NCBI GenBank assembly: GCA_947034895.1
Contig: OX344761.1
Coordinates: 24,998,863 to 25,062,862 of the forward strand
Length of the DNA: 64,000 nt
Source of the DNA: Rhytidiadelphus loreus
Lineage: Eukaryota > Streptophyta > Bryopsida > Hypnales > Hylocomiaceae
Direction: 5' to 3'
In this document: piece by piece, positions 37,292-48,737 of the stretch
Position numbering within the stretch: position 1 is the stretch's first letter
Layout of the letters: each line of letters opens with the position of its first letter
Translations under genes and position numbers: made by a program
The notes under the pieces: model-generated
What the model was told of the DNA's origin: nothing
What the model saw: only the letters and a program-made list of their open reading frames with translations
The model's database searches: none

Positions 37292-40200
37292 ATGGGGAAG
37301 CAACCGAGCTTCGATGCCGTGAGGTTCGCTCACATTGGGGATGCTCTCAAGGGTTTCTTCGATGACCAGAAGAAGAAGAGTCCGGAGGATTTGCTACAAG
37401 GATTTGGCAATGTCGCGCAGGAAGTTGTGAAGCGAACGGAGGTTTTCTTGGGGGTACGGAACAGGCCCTTGAATGTGGAACTGTCCTCGTGGACTCCTGC
37501 CAAGGGGGAGACGATCGCCGTGCTTGTCTCGATTCACCCCCAACGCAGCTTCGTGGACGCCATTGCTCACTTCGTATTCAGGTCGGATACCTCTTCTTCA
37601 ATTGTTTGTATTTGAATCTTGTGTCCCATTACATGACATTGCATTGCCATAGTCCGGTACATTAGTTCACAAAATGCTAATATATACCTAAAAGAAAAGA
37701 TGCATAGGAACTATCATTAGTTCACTTCAAGAAAAAAATTGCAAATGTGTAGGGTCGACATTCCCTTGACTGCACACTAATTACACACCAACCACGCTAA
37801 ATCATTGCAAGGAATTTTTGTTCATATAGTCAGAAAGCTCGTCTCCTTTTGCACTCTATGCACTAGTTACCGATTCTGGAATTGCAAGAAATTCTATTTT
37901 ATAGCCAACTTTCATGATGAAGCAAATATAACTATGTGCAGTGAATGTGGGATCAAGGGGAATCACTCGTTCTTAATGAAGCTTTGGGCGTTTCACTACA
38001 GACTTCATAAATCACAAGATATAGCATGATTCTTGAACTATATTTCCTGTGAAGTTTTATGACTCAATCATCGATAGTCGTAGTAAGTTTCAAATCTGTT
38101 AACATAATTTTGATTATACTGAGCCATTTGAAACAATGGCATCTTTTCTTCTACTGTTTGAATTTGAATCTTGTTCTTTGCCGTTGTGTGGCACTGATTT
38201 CGTTACAGGAAGAAGAACGCGGTGCCAGAAGCCAAAGTGCAGGTTCTGTACGACGGTTCTGAGATTCCGGCGTTACCAACAGCAGCTGATAGGCAGCTCC
38301 TGCGAGCTTTGGTTCCGACAACGCCCTTGACCACTCCTGGACCACGAACCTTGAAGGTGGAGTTCACTGATGGCCGGCATGAAGTTTATGAAGGATCGGT
38401 GGAGGTGATGGAGAAAGAATATCCCGTGGAGTCCATCTGGCTGCCCAAAACCAAGTCCAAGATTCGAGGTAAGACAATCCTTGCGAGGTAGTGGATACTC
38501 TTTCCTTCTGTTCAACCAATTTGTAGGAGTGTGCTTTCATTGGGAGATCGCTTAATTGAGCTCACTGGAGAGATCACTTTGGCTACAAGAGTTAAATTCT
38601 CTTTTGATCAGAATTTTCTCACACAATGATGATTTCTCAATCATTCAAAGTGGGGGGTTATTGACCACTGTTGATGGGACAGTAGACAACTCCATTTTCA
38701 TTCAAAGATCAATTGCCGTAGACCTTTTAGCCAGCTCATAATTTCTTACACCCAACTTGTTAATTGAATTGTGTTGGAAGAGATGAGTTGCCGTTTCCAT
38801 GTGAGTGAGTGAACCCTTTTTGATGGTGGTTAGCTGAAGGGGTGATGGTTGCTAAGTTGGTTTTGACAGGTACCGTTATGGAGAAGCAAAAGGTGGGTGC
38901 ATTCCTTGGAACCGTGTCTGAGGAGCAGATTTGGAGTGGACCGTTTATTCTGCCCAGCGATGGCGAGATCACCACGGGCTATGGCTTGCAACGCTACTAC
39001 AATGGCGTGTTTGCTAACCAGTATGTGTTGATCCCTCTTTTCCATCTTGCTTACTGTTCACTGTCCCAAATGAAGATACTAGGGTTTAGAATGTCTTATT
39101 ACTACTGTTGAGTCTGAAGGCCATTGTTGCCATTTTAATCAACTAGTGAGGGATCCTTGCGATGATACCAGTGAAATCAGCTAGCGTCTTTTGAACTTTG
39201 TGACGGAAACATTATCCCCTGAAGGACCAAAGATTCGTAGTTTTACAAGTACCAATTGGATGGATCATATCGTAACAAGTATAATTGCAAATTTTTCACC
39301 ACCGAAAAATCAGAATCAGGTCGACAAATCATAAAAAATGGACAAACGAAAGTCCCCGTATGATATACGATCACAGCACCCATTTCCAATGGCTTAGCAA
39401 ATCATCGTACTTGGTGGAATCGACAAGTGGGACTATTGTTTAGTGCATTGGAAAATGGAAACCATCTTTGTTTAAAAGCAAATCATAACGTTCCGAGTCC
39501 AAAAGAATTATCTATGAATTTATGAAAGTTCAACTTCAAGCTGTACCTTCAACCATTTTGAACGTCCATGTAAATAAATGAATAGTTCAGATCAACTGTA
39601 TCTAGATTGGTTTGAGGGTCTTGGGAATGGTTACTCAAAGAGGCTGAATGAGGTTTAATTTGGCCCTTTTGTTTTTTCACGGGTTCATAATATTTATGTA
39701 TTCCAATGTGGTGTGCTTGCTCGATCCTGCAGTTACTTTCACCGAGGTGTGGACTACGGTGCTTGGGAGGGAGACCCTGTAAAAGCACCGGCCAGCGGAA
39801 GAGTAATGCTGGTTGGCAAAGAGAGTGACGGCTATGAAATTCATGGCAATTGTGTGGGCCTTGATCACGGACACGGAGTAACAAGCTTAATGATGCATCT
39901 GAATTCTTCTTTCGTCAAGTAAAGTTTCCCTGGCATCTCAACCTTGTCATCTGGTGACCAATTCTTTCTGGATGATTGTTTGATAACCGTGTGGCCCAAG
40001 ACGGTTATTAGGCATAACCCTCTCCTGTCACTTTTATTGCTACTTGGAACAATGCGGTTGGAATGAGAAAGGTTGATTTGGAGTCATAACTTATCGATTC
40101 CTCCCCACGCTCTTGAGAGAGTCATAGATCTTTAAGATTTGACGGTCTTGATCTAGTTTGGAGGGGTGGGTTATGGCCAATAATTGACATGGTTATGACT

Positions 40201-40979
40201 CTTGTCCGGTTATCAAGTACAGAACCCTTTCCTCCATATTAAATCAAGGCCATCAGATCTTGAAAACTTTCAGCTCTTTGAGAGAGCGGGGGAAGTCGAA
40301 GATTATGAATCTACACCTTCCTCATCTTTCCAATTGCAATGCACTTGTGGTGTTTAAAATAACAGGAGGAGGTCATGGAAATGCAAGTTAGGTGTTCTTG
40401 TTGTCTCATGTGGCTCAATTAAGACGTGAACTCTTCATCTGATATTAGTTTGTGTTGCTCCTCTGCACAGAGAGGGAGAGATGGTGCAAGCAGGGCAAAT
40501 CATAGGCACCGTTGGAGAGACTGGGATTGCAACGGGACCACATTTGCACTGGTGAGCCTCTGTCCTCAGAGCCCGCTCCTAGTCTCGCTCCTAGTTTATT
40601 TATTGTATATGAGACACAATATTTTCAATAGTGTGCAATGATGTTGCAGCTCAATTTACTCTCCGTGAGCTCTGACAACGTGGGGCCAACTCAAATCTCC
40701 GTCAGTGCTTTGGTTTTGTGTTGAGAGTTGATGTTGAGGTTCTCGACAAATAACGATTGACACGATTTTGTAACCAGCTGCACCTAATTGTATAGGTGAA
40801 CCGCTCTTGCAGATTGTTGTGAGTTACCAGTAGGAACCACTCTCCACCTGCACCACACTAGTATCCGCCCCTTTGATTGTACTGTACTAAACTTTTGTCT
40901 TGAAATTTGCAGGGGCTTTCATGTGCGAGGAGAAGCGGTTGATCCACATCCTTGGATGCAAGAGCAGAAATGGGTATAG
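37292..40979 (+). CDS. M23-family (lysostaphin-type) metallopeptidase with introns
   Basis: Six exons with agreeing phases: 37292-37581, 38209-38468, 38870-39020, 39733-39918, 40471-40551, 40913-40979 (TAG). About 344 residues. The N-terminal 200 residues are a helix-rich entry and a beta domain. The C-terminus is a complete M23 duplicated-hybrid-motif domain: HRGVDYG (zinc ligands His and Asp), APASGRV, GLDHGHGVTSLMMHL, GEMVQAGQIIGTVGETG, and the HLHW pair. M23 enzymes cut peptide cross-links in bacterial cell walls. In plants that keep plastid peptidoglycan a plastid role is conceivable, but no clear transit peptide is seen. The start was chosen for its good context (GGGATGG); in-frame ATGs at 37136 and 37166 would add 52 or 42 residues. 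Confidence 0.8.
38567..38795 (+). repeat. intronic repeat shared with the ester-synthase-like gene
   Basis: Diverged copy of the repeat at 21555-21775 (GAGAGATCACTTTGG, ACAAGAGT, GACAGTAGACAA, TCAAAGATCAATTG, TAGACCTTTTAGCCA, GGAAGAGATGAGTTG). It lies in the intron between exons 2 and 3. Confidence 0.55.
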
Positions 40980-42717
40980 TAATGGATGACGAGTTGTTGA
41001 TCTTATGGAAGAGGTGCTATGTCTTTTGCTTATTGATCAATGTAATTTATTAGAATTTGAGAACGGGCAGGGATTTACGGCAAAAGTCTGAAAGCAACTG
41101 TGGATATGCTGATTGCTAAGCAAGTCTTGGGTGGTATAACTTTGCTAATTCAGGTCATTTACTTTCCCCTCTGTCAATGTGATCACAGTTTTGTATACTA
41201 CAGGCCAACTATCTTGTATATTACATCTTGTATCTTATTATATCTTGTATATCACAGTTTTGTATATTACATTCATATTTTGGGCCAAGTAAACTGCCTT
41301 TGCACTTAGGGATTTGAAGGAATACCTCCTCGATTTCACTGGCCTCCAGAGTTCATGAAAGTTCAAAGATTGTGCACAGCAGAACCAAGCAGTGTCAGGG
41401 GTTGTTTCAAGAAAAAGACACTTACGTGGCTATTGGCATAAAAAGTTTCTATCAATAATTATACTGTAATTGTTTTGTGTTTTAGTCTTTGCCATTGAGT
41501 TCAAAGGATACCATCTATTTTAGGTGCCATACAAATGATCTTTCAATTGATCTCTTATATTGTTAGAAGTTTGTGTAATGATTAATGTGTTCTAAGTAGT
41601 GTACATTCTAATCCTCTTTATACGACATCCTCTAATATGACAAATTCTATATTGTGACAAGATTCTTGGGAACGGATGACTATGTTTTTCTCCCCTAGAA
41701 TGTAATAAGAAGTGTGTATGATTTGGTGATTGCCACACATGTTTGGCATTGAATTTTTTAAGCTTCATTTTCAATTGCCTCCTTAATGTGACAATTGCAT
41801 GCTAATTTCACAACATGGCACTTTCTTAATATGACGACTATAATGAGAGTAAAGGTAGCCATTATAAGGGTCAAAGTGTAGAATTCCTCTTGAAGTCTAT
41901 CAACAATTAATGTGTTAATAGCGACATTAGAACCATCTATAGATACTACGTGAAGGAATAGAAAAAAACAAAGAGTGAAAAAATGGAATTTGATATTCAT
42001 AGATGCTCAAGGGGTTCCACTATTGGTCTTGGCATGGTAAGGAGTGATGGACGAGTTACACCAACATGAGATTGATATTGGTGCACTTAAAGAATGCCAA
42101 CAAGTTTACAATCATTATTTTACATTGTTTTAAATGTTGCAATATCCTAAACTAATCTAATGTCTAACATAGGATTTCATACTAAATTCATACTACTCTT
42201 GGCCAAATGCACTTCCGGACACTCCTTGTAGTTTTAAAGCTTGTCATATAAAATATGGTAAAAAATGTTCAAGTAAAAGACATTCAAATTGTTAAAATGT
42301 TATTAATAGATGTTAAAAGACTTTAAGACTTTGAAATATTTTAGAAAGTTCACCTTAGCCAGTCAACTTGGACTTGAGAATTGCTACCACGGTGACTAGG
42401 TTGTTGATGACATCTACACTTTGCTGCTTCATGTCGTTGATTTTGAGACTTCAGTTGTGTCACTTGTGCCTTCACCTCTGCCACATGCATTTTCACCTCC
42501 GCCACCTAAGCTTTCACCTCGTTGATGGACTAGCATGTCCAATTCACTATGTCTAACACTACTATATATAGAGTGCAGAAATGTCAAGATTGTGACAAGA
42601 GACTTCATGATCAATTTTGGCTTCTTGAAGTCTTCTCCAAAATGTTTCTTAAATGTGTACGAAAGGTATTCTACTCCATCTTCCACTCCAAAGTGTGCTT
42701 TCAAAGGTGCTTTATGA

Positions 42718-42925
42718 GAAAAACTTCATTTCATTAGTTGGACTAAAATTCAAAAAATACCACTTTTATGGCTAAAATTCACATTAAGAGTAAATAGCAA
42801 GAAATGAACCAAATATACTATAAGGGTGATTTGTGGATTAGGCATCTTCTTCTTTAGAAAATTCAATAAGATCATAATGAAGGACTTTGCAATACTATTC
42901 ACTGAAAATATATTCAAGTACCTTC
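42718..42925 (+). repeat. dispersed repeat, inverted copy at 61590-61805
   Basis: Shared blocks are TTCATTTCATTA, TATGGCTAAAATTCACATTAAGAGTAA, AAGAAATG, AAGGGTGATT, AAATTCAATAAGATCATAATGAAGGACTTTGCAATACTAT. The copy at 61590-61805 has them in reverse complement. Identity is high enough to indicate a recent or conserved repeat. Confidence 0.7.
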
Positions 42926-43904
42926 CATATAAATAAATTGGATGAAAAAATCTTTTTTTCCATTCTCCAATCTCAATTGAAGTCATCCATCGAACACTTC
43001 ATGTCCACAACATCGGTACAAGGTTAAAGGATTTGAATAAAGTCCCTCTATCTTCACCTTATCACCTCCCTTTTGTTCCATTCAAGTCTTTGTTTTTTCC
43101 TTGTATTGTCTATCTTTACTTTATTTGCCTCATCTTCCCTTGGATTTCTCTTGGAATAGCTGGAAAGCTAACAGATCCCTTCTTGAAGCTTTGAGTGTTA
43201 AATGTTATGATTGAAGCAAGCCATGGAAGAACTCAAGGTAACCACACCTAAAATTGACCCCTTCTAAAAATTGACCCCTACTTTTGAAGGGAGACTAAGC
43301 TAGGAAGATACCCAAAATGGTGAGCATTAGGAGAACAAGTGTGAATGTGGAGATGGAGGCCATTTGGGGTAGTGAATCATTATGGCTCTATTTTTAATAT
43401 TGTGGAGGTGACAACTTTACAAGTGGTCAATTTACTTTCTTTTATTTTAACTTCTTCTCTATGACATGTTCTAATACTACAAGAGCCATTTCTAAGTGGG
43501 TATCAAATGGATTTTGGCATCACCTACATGACACTTTTAGTATGCTACACCTTGCATCTTTGAAAAATTTGTAACTAATTTATAATGCTTCCAAAGTTTT
43601 TGGAACCACTTGCATTTTGATTTATAGTCCTTCATCAATGTGCAAAAATTGTTGTTCATTTCCTAAAGCATATTGGTTATGCTATAGAGCTTATTTGTGT
43701 GATTTTAGGTGTAATTATCTTATTTAATAATTTGTAATAAAGGAGGGATGTGGAGTGATACAAGTGGGCAAGGACATTGGCTAGCACTAGGGGAAGTGCA
43801 GAGCTAAACCTTAGGGCAAGATGCTAAACCCATCCCACAAAATGGAAACAACATAGTCAAAATCTAGGTTTTCCGAGGTAAAAGTAAAAAATAAAAAAAC
43901 TATT

Positions 43905-44370
43905 TTGTGCCATATCTAGGATGAGTTTTTAACCTCCTTTAGCAAATGTGGGGTCTTTGATTGCAAATATGAATTCAAAATTTGCAAATTTTATCATGTG
44001 TGGTAAATAAAAAATTCTTGCGTTTTCCTTGGAATAAAATTCTTGCATTTTCACCGTATGGGTCCCACTTCGTGGGACAAGGTTAGCATCCTGCAACCTT
44101 AGGATTTCCATGCAAGCTGGGAAGAAACTTAGGTGTTGGGAAGGCACAACGTTAAAGTCATCATTCGAAGTCCTCAGTTTTATCCCTTCTAGAGGTAAAT
44201 ATTAAAAAAAAAAAGACCCCCCTATTTTATTCTTAATTAATTTATGTTCAACACCTTTCATAGCCAACTTAGGGCTTCTAATTCCAAATATGAATTCCAA
44301 AATCCCAAATTTTATCATAAATGAAAAATAAAAAACTCATATGTTTTTTCCAAGGATAAAAATGGAGACT
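43905..44370. repeat. diverged tandem direct repeat, units of about 150 bases
   Basis: TTGCAAATATGAATTC, AAATTTTATCAT and AATAAAAAA...TGTTTTCC-like blocks at about 43955-44045 recur at about 44278-44360. Confidence 0.45.
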
Positions 44371-44639
44371 TTGAACGACCACTTACATTACCGTCCTACA
44401 TTGGAAGCAAGTGGGTTGCAAGCTTGCATGCCAAATTGAATTGACTTGATTATGTCGTCATGTTTCCAACCACTAGTATTTTTAGGTTTGATGAATGGCT
44501 AGCAATTGGACCAAGGGGGCTTCATTACAAATATGAGAAGGGTCTGTCAATTAGTGTATCAAGAAGCATAACATTTACTAACATGTACTATCACTGCCTT
44601 TTGCTCTCTAATGAATAGTAAAATTAGGTTGTTTTAAAC

Positions 44640-44805
44640 TAATTTTTTGGCATTTGACACTATATAAACATTTAAGGTTATTGCACAAGAATGCACTACT
44701 TTTGAATTAGATTTTGTTGTAATTGAGATTGATAAACCTTCATGTGTACAAATGGAAATATTTGTAGAAACATTTGTTGACTTTGATGGCTTGTAAAGTA
44801 ACTTT
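44640..44805 (-). repeat. inverted copy of the repeat at 26795-26955
   Basis: The reverse complement of the blocks listed for 26795-26955. Differences are scattered substitutions and small indels. Confidence 0.65.
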
Positions 44806-46754
44806 TTCAGGGTAAGGCAACCTCGTTGTCAAGAGAATCTAATTTCACTATTCAATATACAATAGATGGTGTAGAATATTCCACATCCCTCATCATATCC
44901 ATCTATAGTTGAAGGGATAGGTGGAGGCTCAATGTGATGAGCAGGGTGCATGAAGGAAAGGTTGTGGATATGAAGGCTACTAAATGTCATATATTACTAA
45001 ACTTCCATTTAGTTCAAACCCCATTCAGCTCAAAACTACATCCTAACAATCAAATAGCTCCAAATTTCTCACCTAGTGGGAAAAATGGAAAAACAAGAAG
45101 GCGGATTGGAAGTATTTGTAAAACCCCTAAGCATTCCAATGTCCATGTTTTGAATGATGAAGAAAGTGTTTTAGCTAGTGGTTCATCTGAATATTGTTTT
45201 GTTCTTTGGAGCAATACTTGAATCTTGGTAAGATAACCTTTTTAATGAGGTAAGTAACATATCTATAAAAACTTGGTAAAGTAGAGTAATCTTTGAAAAA
45301 TGGTTGAGGCATTAAAAAGTTAGGTAGGAGATCCACAAAGCAACCAAGCTCTAAATGCTTCTATGATATAAGGGTATATGAGCAATTTATCTCCACCCTT
45401 AGGATAAATTGAATACAACTAGATTTTGTGTTCTTGTTGTTTAATTCATGTCGGTGCCTAAATGTTGTCTAATTGTGCCTTCCAAACAACAAACAAAATT
45501 TTCTTATTCTTTATAATAAAACACCTAAATGTAAACTCTCCAATCAAAGAAATTCTCCAAAATTAGAAGTTAGGGCTAGCCTTGGGCCAAAACTTTGATC
45601 CTTAAAAAGAAAATCTAAACAATTCAAGATTTCAATAATAAAAAGTTGTAGAACATCTCATTCCCTTTCTAAAATGCTAAAGTACTTTCTAACTGGACAC
45701 TCCTATGAGTTATCAATGGATGAAGTTTTGCCTTAAAAAATCCTTACGAAACATCATCCATCAATTTCTTTCAAATTATTGATGCAAATTCGATTTAGAT
45801 TTTAGGTTTGAGTTTAACATTAATTCTAGTTCCTAAATCTAAAGTTTGGTTCTAATTGACCAAATGACTATGAACTTCATTCAAATCTAAACTACACTAA
45901 GACTAAACTTCATCCTAAATTATCTCTGTCAATATTAATTTACTTTCTAAATGTGAGTTAGTTTTAAAATCCTTAAAAGATCTCCTAATTGATTTTGACT
46001 TTAGAATTTTCCCTAATTGTCTTCAAATCATTCTTAATAATTACCTATTGTACTTATGACTTTAGAATACTACTCTAATTTATTATTTTAAATTTTTAGA
46101 ACTTTCTACTTGTAAAGCATAAAATTGCCTTTTTAGAAAGCTAAGATACTTAAAGATTGAACTTCCTTATATATTGAAAGTTATGGATGGATGAAGTTTG
46201 ACTGCTAGTTGGTATTCTAAAACTTCATTCACTAATTTCACTCAACCTAAACAATCAAATTGACTTTACTTTAATTCTTGACCTCCGAATTTAATCTAGA
46301 TTGTAAGATTCTCTTTAGATCGTACTTAGATGATTCATCCACTTGTACCACTAAACTTCATTCAAGCATAACTTCTTTAGTTTTTATCTATTTTTTAAAG
46401 TTTAATGTGTTTTTCCTAAACTTCTAGAAATTAACTAATCTAATCAAAATTCAAAGTTGGACTCTAAGAACCTCTAAAATTTTGATTTGATTGTTTAACC
46501 TCTAATTCTACTTCATCAGTAAGCTTGGAAAGTTTTAGGGTAAGACATGACCTAGGACATGATTGATAAAGTTAGAGGATGCCTTTGTAGAGGGTATGTA
46601 TAGATTGCAAAACATTTGCCCTAGAATGTACCATACATGTACAATCATTCTAAAGAGTCAATTTTGGTCATATGAACTTGAATTAACTTTTGTTGAAAGA
46701 CAATTTAACCCACTGTAAGGTCATTGAGGATTAAAAAGAACTTCATGAACAACT

Positions 46755-47686
46755 TTAACCCCTAAAGGACCATTGTCCCCTCGGGGGACAAAATGGATTT
46801 TGGGCAAGTTCCTATGATCTCAATTTTCAGTGAATTTTTTTGAAACTTTCCCATAAGATAGGAAAACTTATGAGCTTCGTGGGAATATAAATTTTATTTC
46901 AATTGGTGCCCGAGAGCAAAAGTTATGACATCTTAAACATAATTTACACGTCACTGGGCAGAAAAATAAATCTACAAAAATTTGAAATTAATTTTTTAAT
47001 TTTTTTCTTCTTAAAGATCATATTTTTGTCTACATGTGAAGCTTTGATTCATTCCATTTGGATTAGTAATGTGAAAGTTATGAACAATCTTGTTTTTTGG
47101 GCAATTTGAGCATCTTCTATAAAAAATAACTTATAGGATTCAATTCTGAATGCAATTTTCACAATTTTTCAAAAAAAATTGTTTGGCAAGGTTAACTTTT
47201 CTATTTAGAACAATCTCATTGTTGAGATTATTGTGTTTCAATCCCATTTTAGAGCTATTAAAGATTTAGTTTTTCTTTCAATCTTGGACCTACTTGTACT
47301 GAACAATTTTTTAAAGAATGAAAATCAATCATGTTTTTTTTTAATTTTTTTTTCTAGACTTTCAACTCAATTCTTCAACACAAAAAATTTTAAATTCAAG
47401 GTACATGGTGTAATTTTTTTCCCCAAATGGCATTCAAAGTCATCTGAAATTGCAGGCTGGTGTTCAAAAAAAATTTCTTTTTTCAACTTTGAATGCTAAT
47501 ATCTTCCAATCTGTACGGCCAAACTCCATGAAATTTTTACCACATGATACTAGACTATTAAAGTACAAGATCCTACGGTTAGATTCTAAAAAAAGTATTT
47601 TTTTTGTTTTTTTGGATGAATGCAGCAAAAATGGCAGTTTTGAGTAGTTTTTGACAGAAGAACGGCCCTGGTCTTTTAGGGGTTAA
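46755..47686. mobile_element. complete 932-bp non-autonomous element with TTAA ends
   Basis: The left end reads TTAACCCCTAAAGGACCA and the right end reads TGGTCTTTTAGGGGTTAA, forming imperfect terminal inverted repeats flanked or bounded by TTAA. The interior is AT-rich with no long coding frame. Half-copies occur at 62363-62800 (left half), 26152-26600 and 63485-64000 (right half, inverted). A shorter relative is at 49881-50100. TTAA target sites with CCC-type termini are characteristic of piggyBac-like elements in other eukaryotes; here that is inference only. Confidence 0.65.
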
Positions 47687-48737
47687 AGAAAATTGAAAAG
47701 ACGAAGAAGGCCATCTATTCTTCCAAAAATATGATACTTTTTATTGACTACTTTAGTCATAGGGTCACATCCTTCCAAGGTTAAGATATGTATTGAGGGC
47801 AAAAAAAATGCTCTAGAATGTACTCCTTGGATACATTGTGACCACATAAGATACATGTCAATTTTACATTATGCTACTTTTTTGTCTTAGTTTGGTTGTC
47901 TTACAAAAATAACACAATCACTATTTTGGAGATACATTTGATGTGAATATTCTTGATAATGAAGTGCACCCTTGAATAAACAATTCCCTAATTTACACCC
48001 ATGTATTCTATTAAGCACGCAGTGTCACAACTATTGTCACAAAATCTGTCATGTTTTCATCTCAGAGAAATATCATTCAATTATTCCATTCTACATTCAC
48101 AAAATTTATGTGTTTGAACTGAGAATATTTTTTTTTTTCTCATTCTTTTTCTCTGGGGCTAAGCCGCTAGTTTATTGTAAACCCAACGTCACTTTCAATT
48201 TGTCCCTCTCAATGTTTGTGGTGTTAATCCCTGATTTTGATCTCTGACATGGTTCTGTTAGCGAATAGTGAGTAGTGAGTACTAGCCAGTCATTCATTCA
48301 AGGGAGGCCTTCAGTTGTCTCTTGGGATGGTTGAATGTTTGGAGTTTGATGTTCACCACTTCTGTGGAACTGTCTTCTGAGTGGATAGTGGATTGTGAGG
48401 GAATGTGAATTTCACAGAAAAACATTGAAAGCGGTACAAATCCATACCCAAGGAATTCAAGCCCAATTTCTCCAAATATCGAAAACTTCCAGTTGCTCAC
48501 TTCAAATCAAGAGGTAAGCTTAACACGAAAAACGGGTGACAATTGTGTTCCCATTTAGCATCTCGAAGTGAACACAACTGTGAAACCTTATCCACACGTG
48601 CACAGTTTTCAGTGCACTGAACAGGCGCTGGTGCATTCGACATTCAAAAGCAATTCAAGACAATTCGGCTGAATGTACATGTCACAGGACTAAAGCATCC
48701 CTCTATAGAAAGAGCTTCCTAAAGCTGATTCACAAAA
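47687..48737. other. intergenic, no gene seen
   Basis: AT-rich to about 48240, then more mixed. The last few hundred bases should contain the 3' UTR of the minus-strand gene ending at 48738. Confidence 0.4.

Larger units (their letters stand above)
40980..46754. other. repeat-rich AT-rich intergenic DNA
   Basis: No gene recognised. It holds the 3' flank of the M23 gene, the dispersed repeats at 42718-42925, 43905-44370 and 44640-44805, and a frame at 44934-45221 (+) of 95 codons without family resemblance. Confidence 0.45.
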
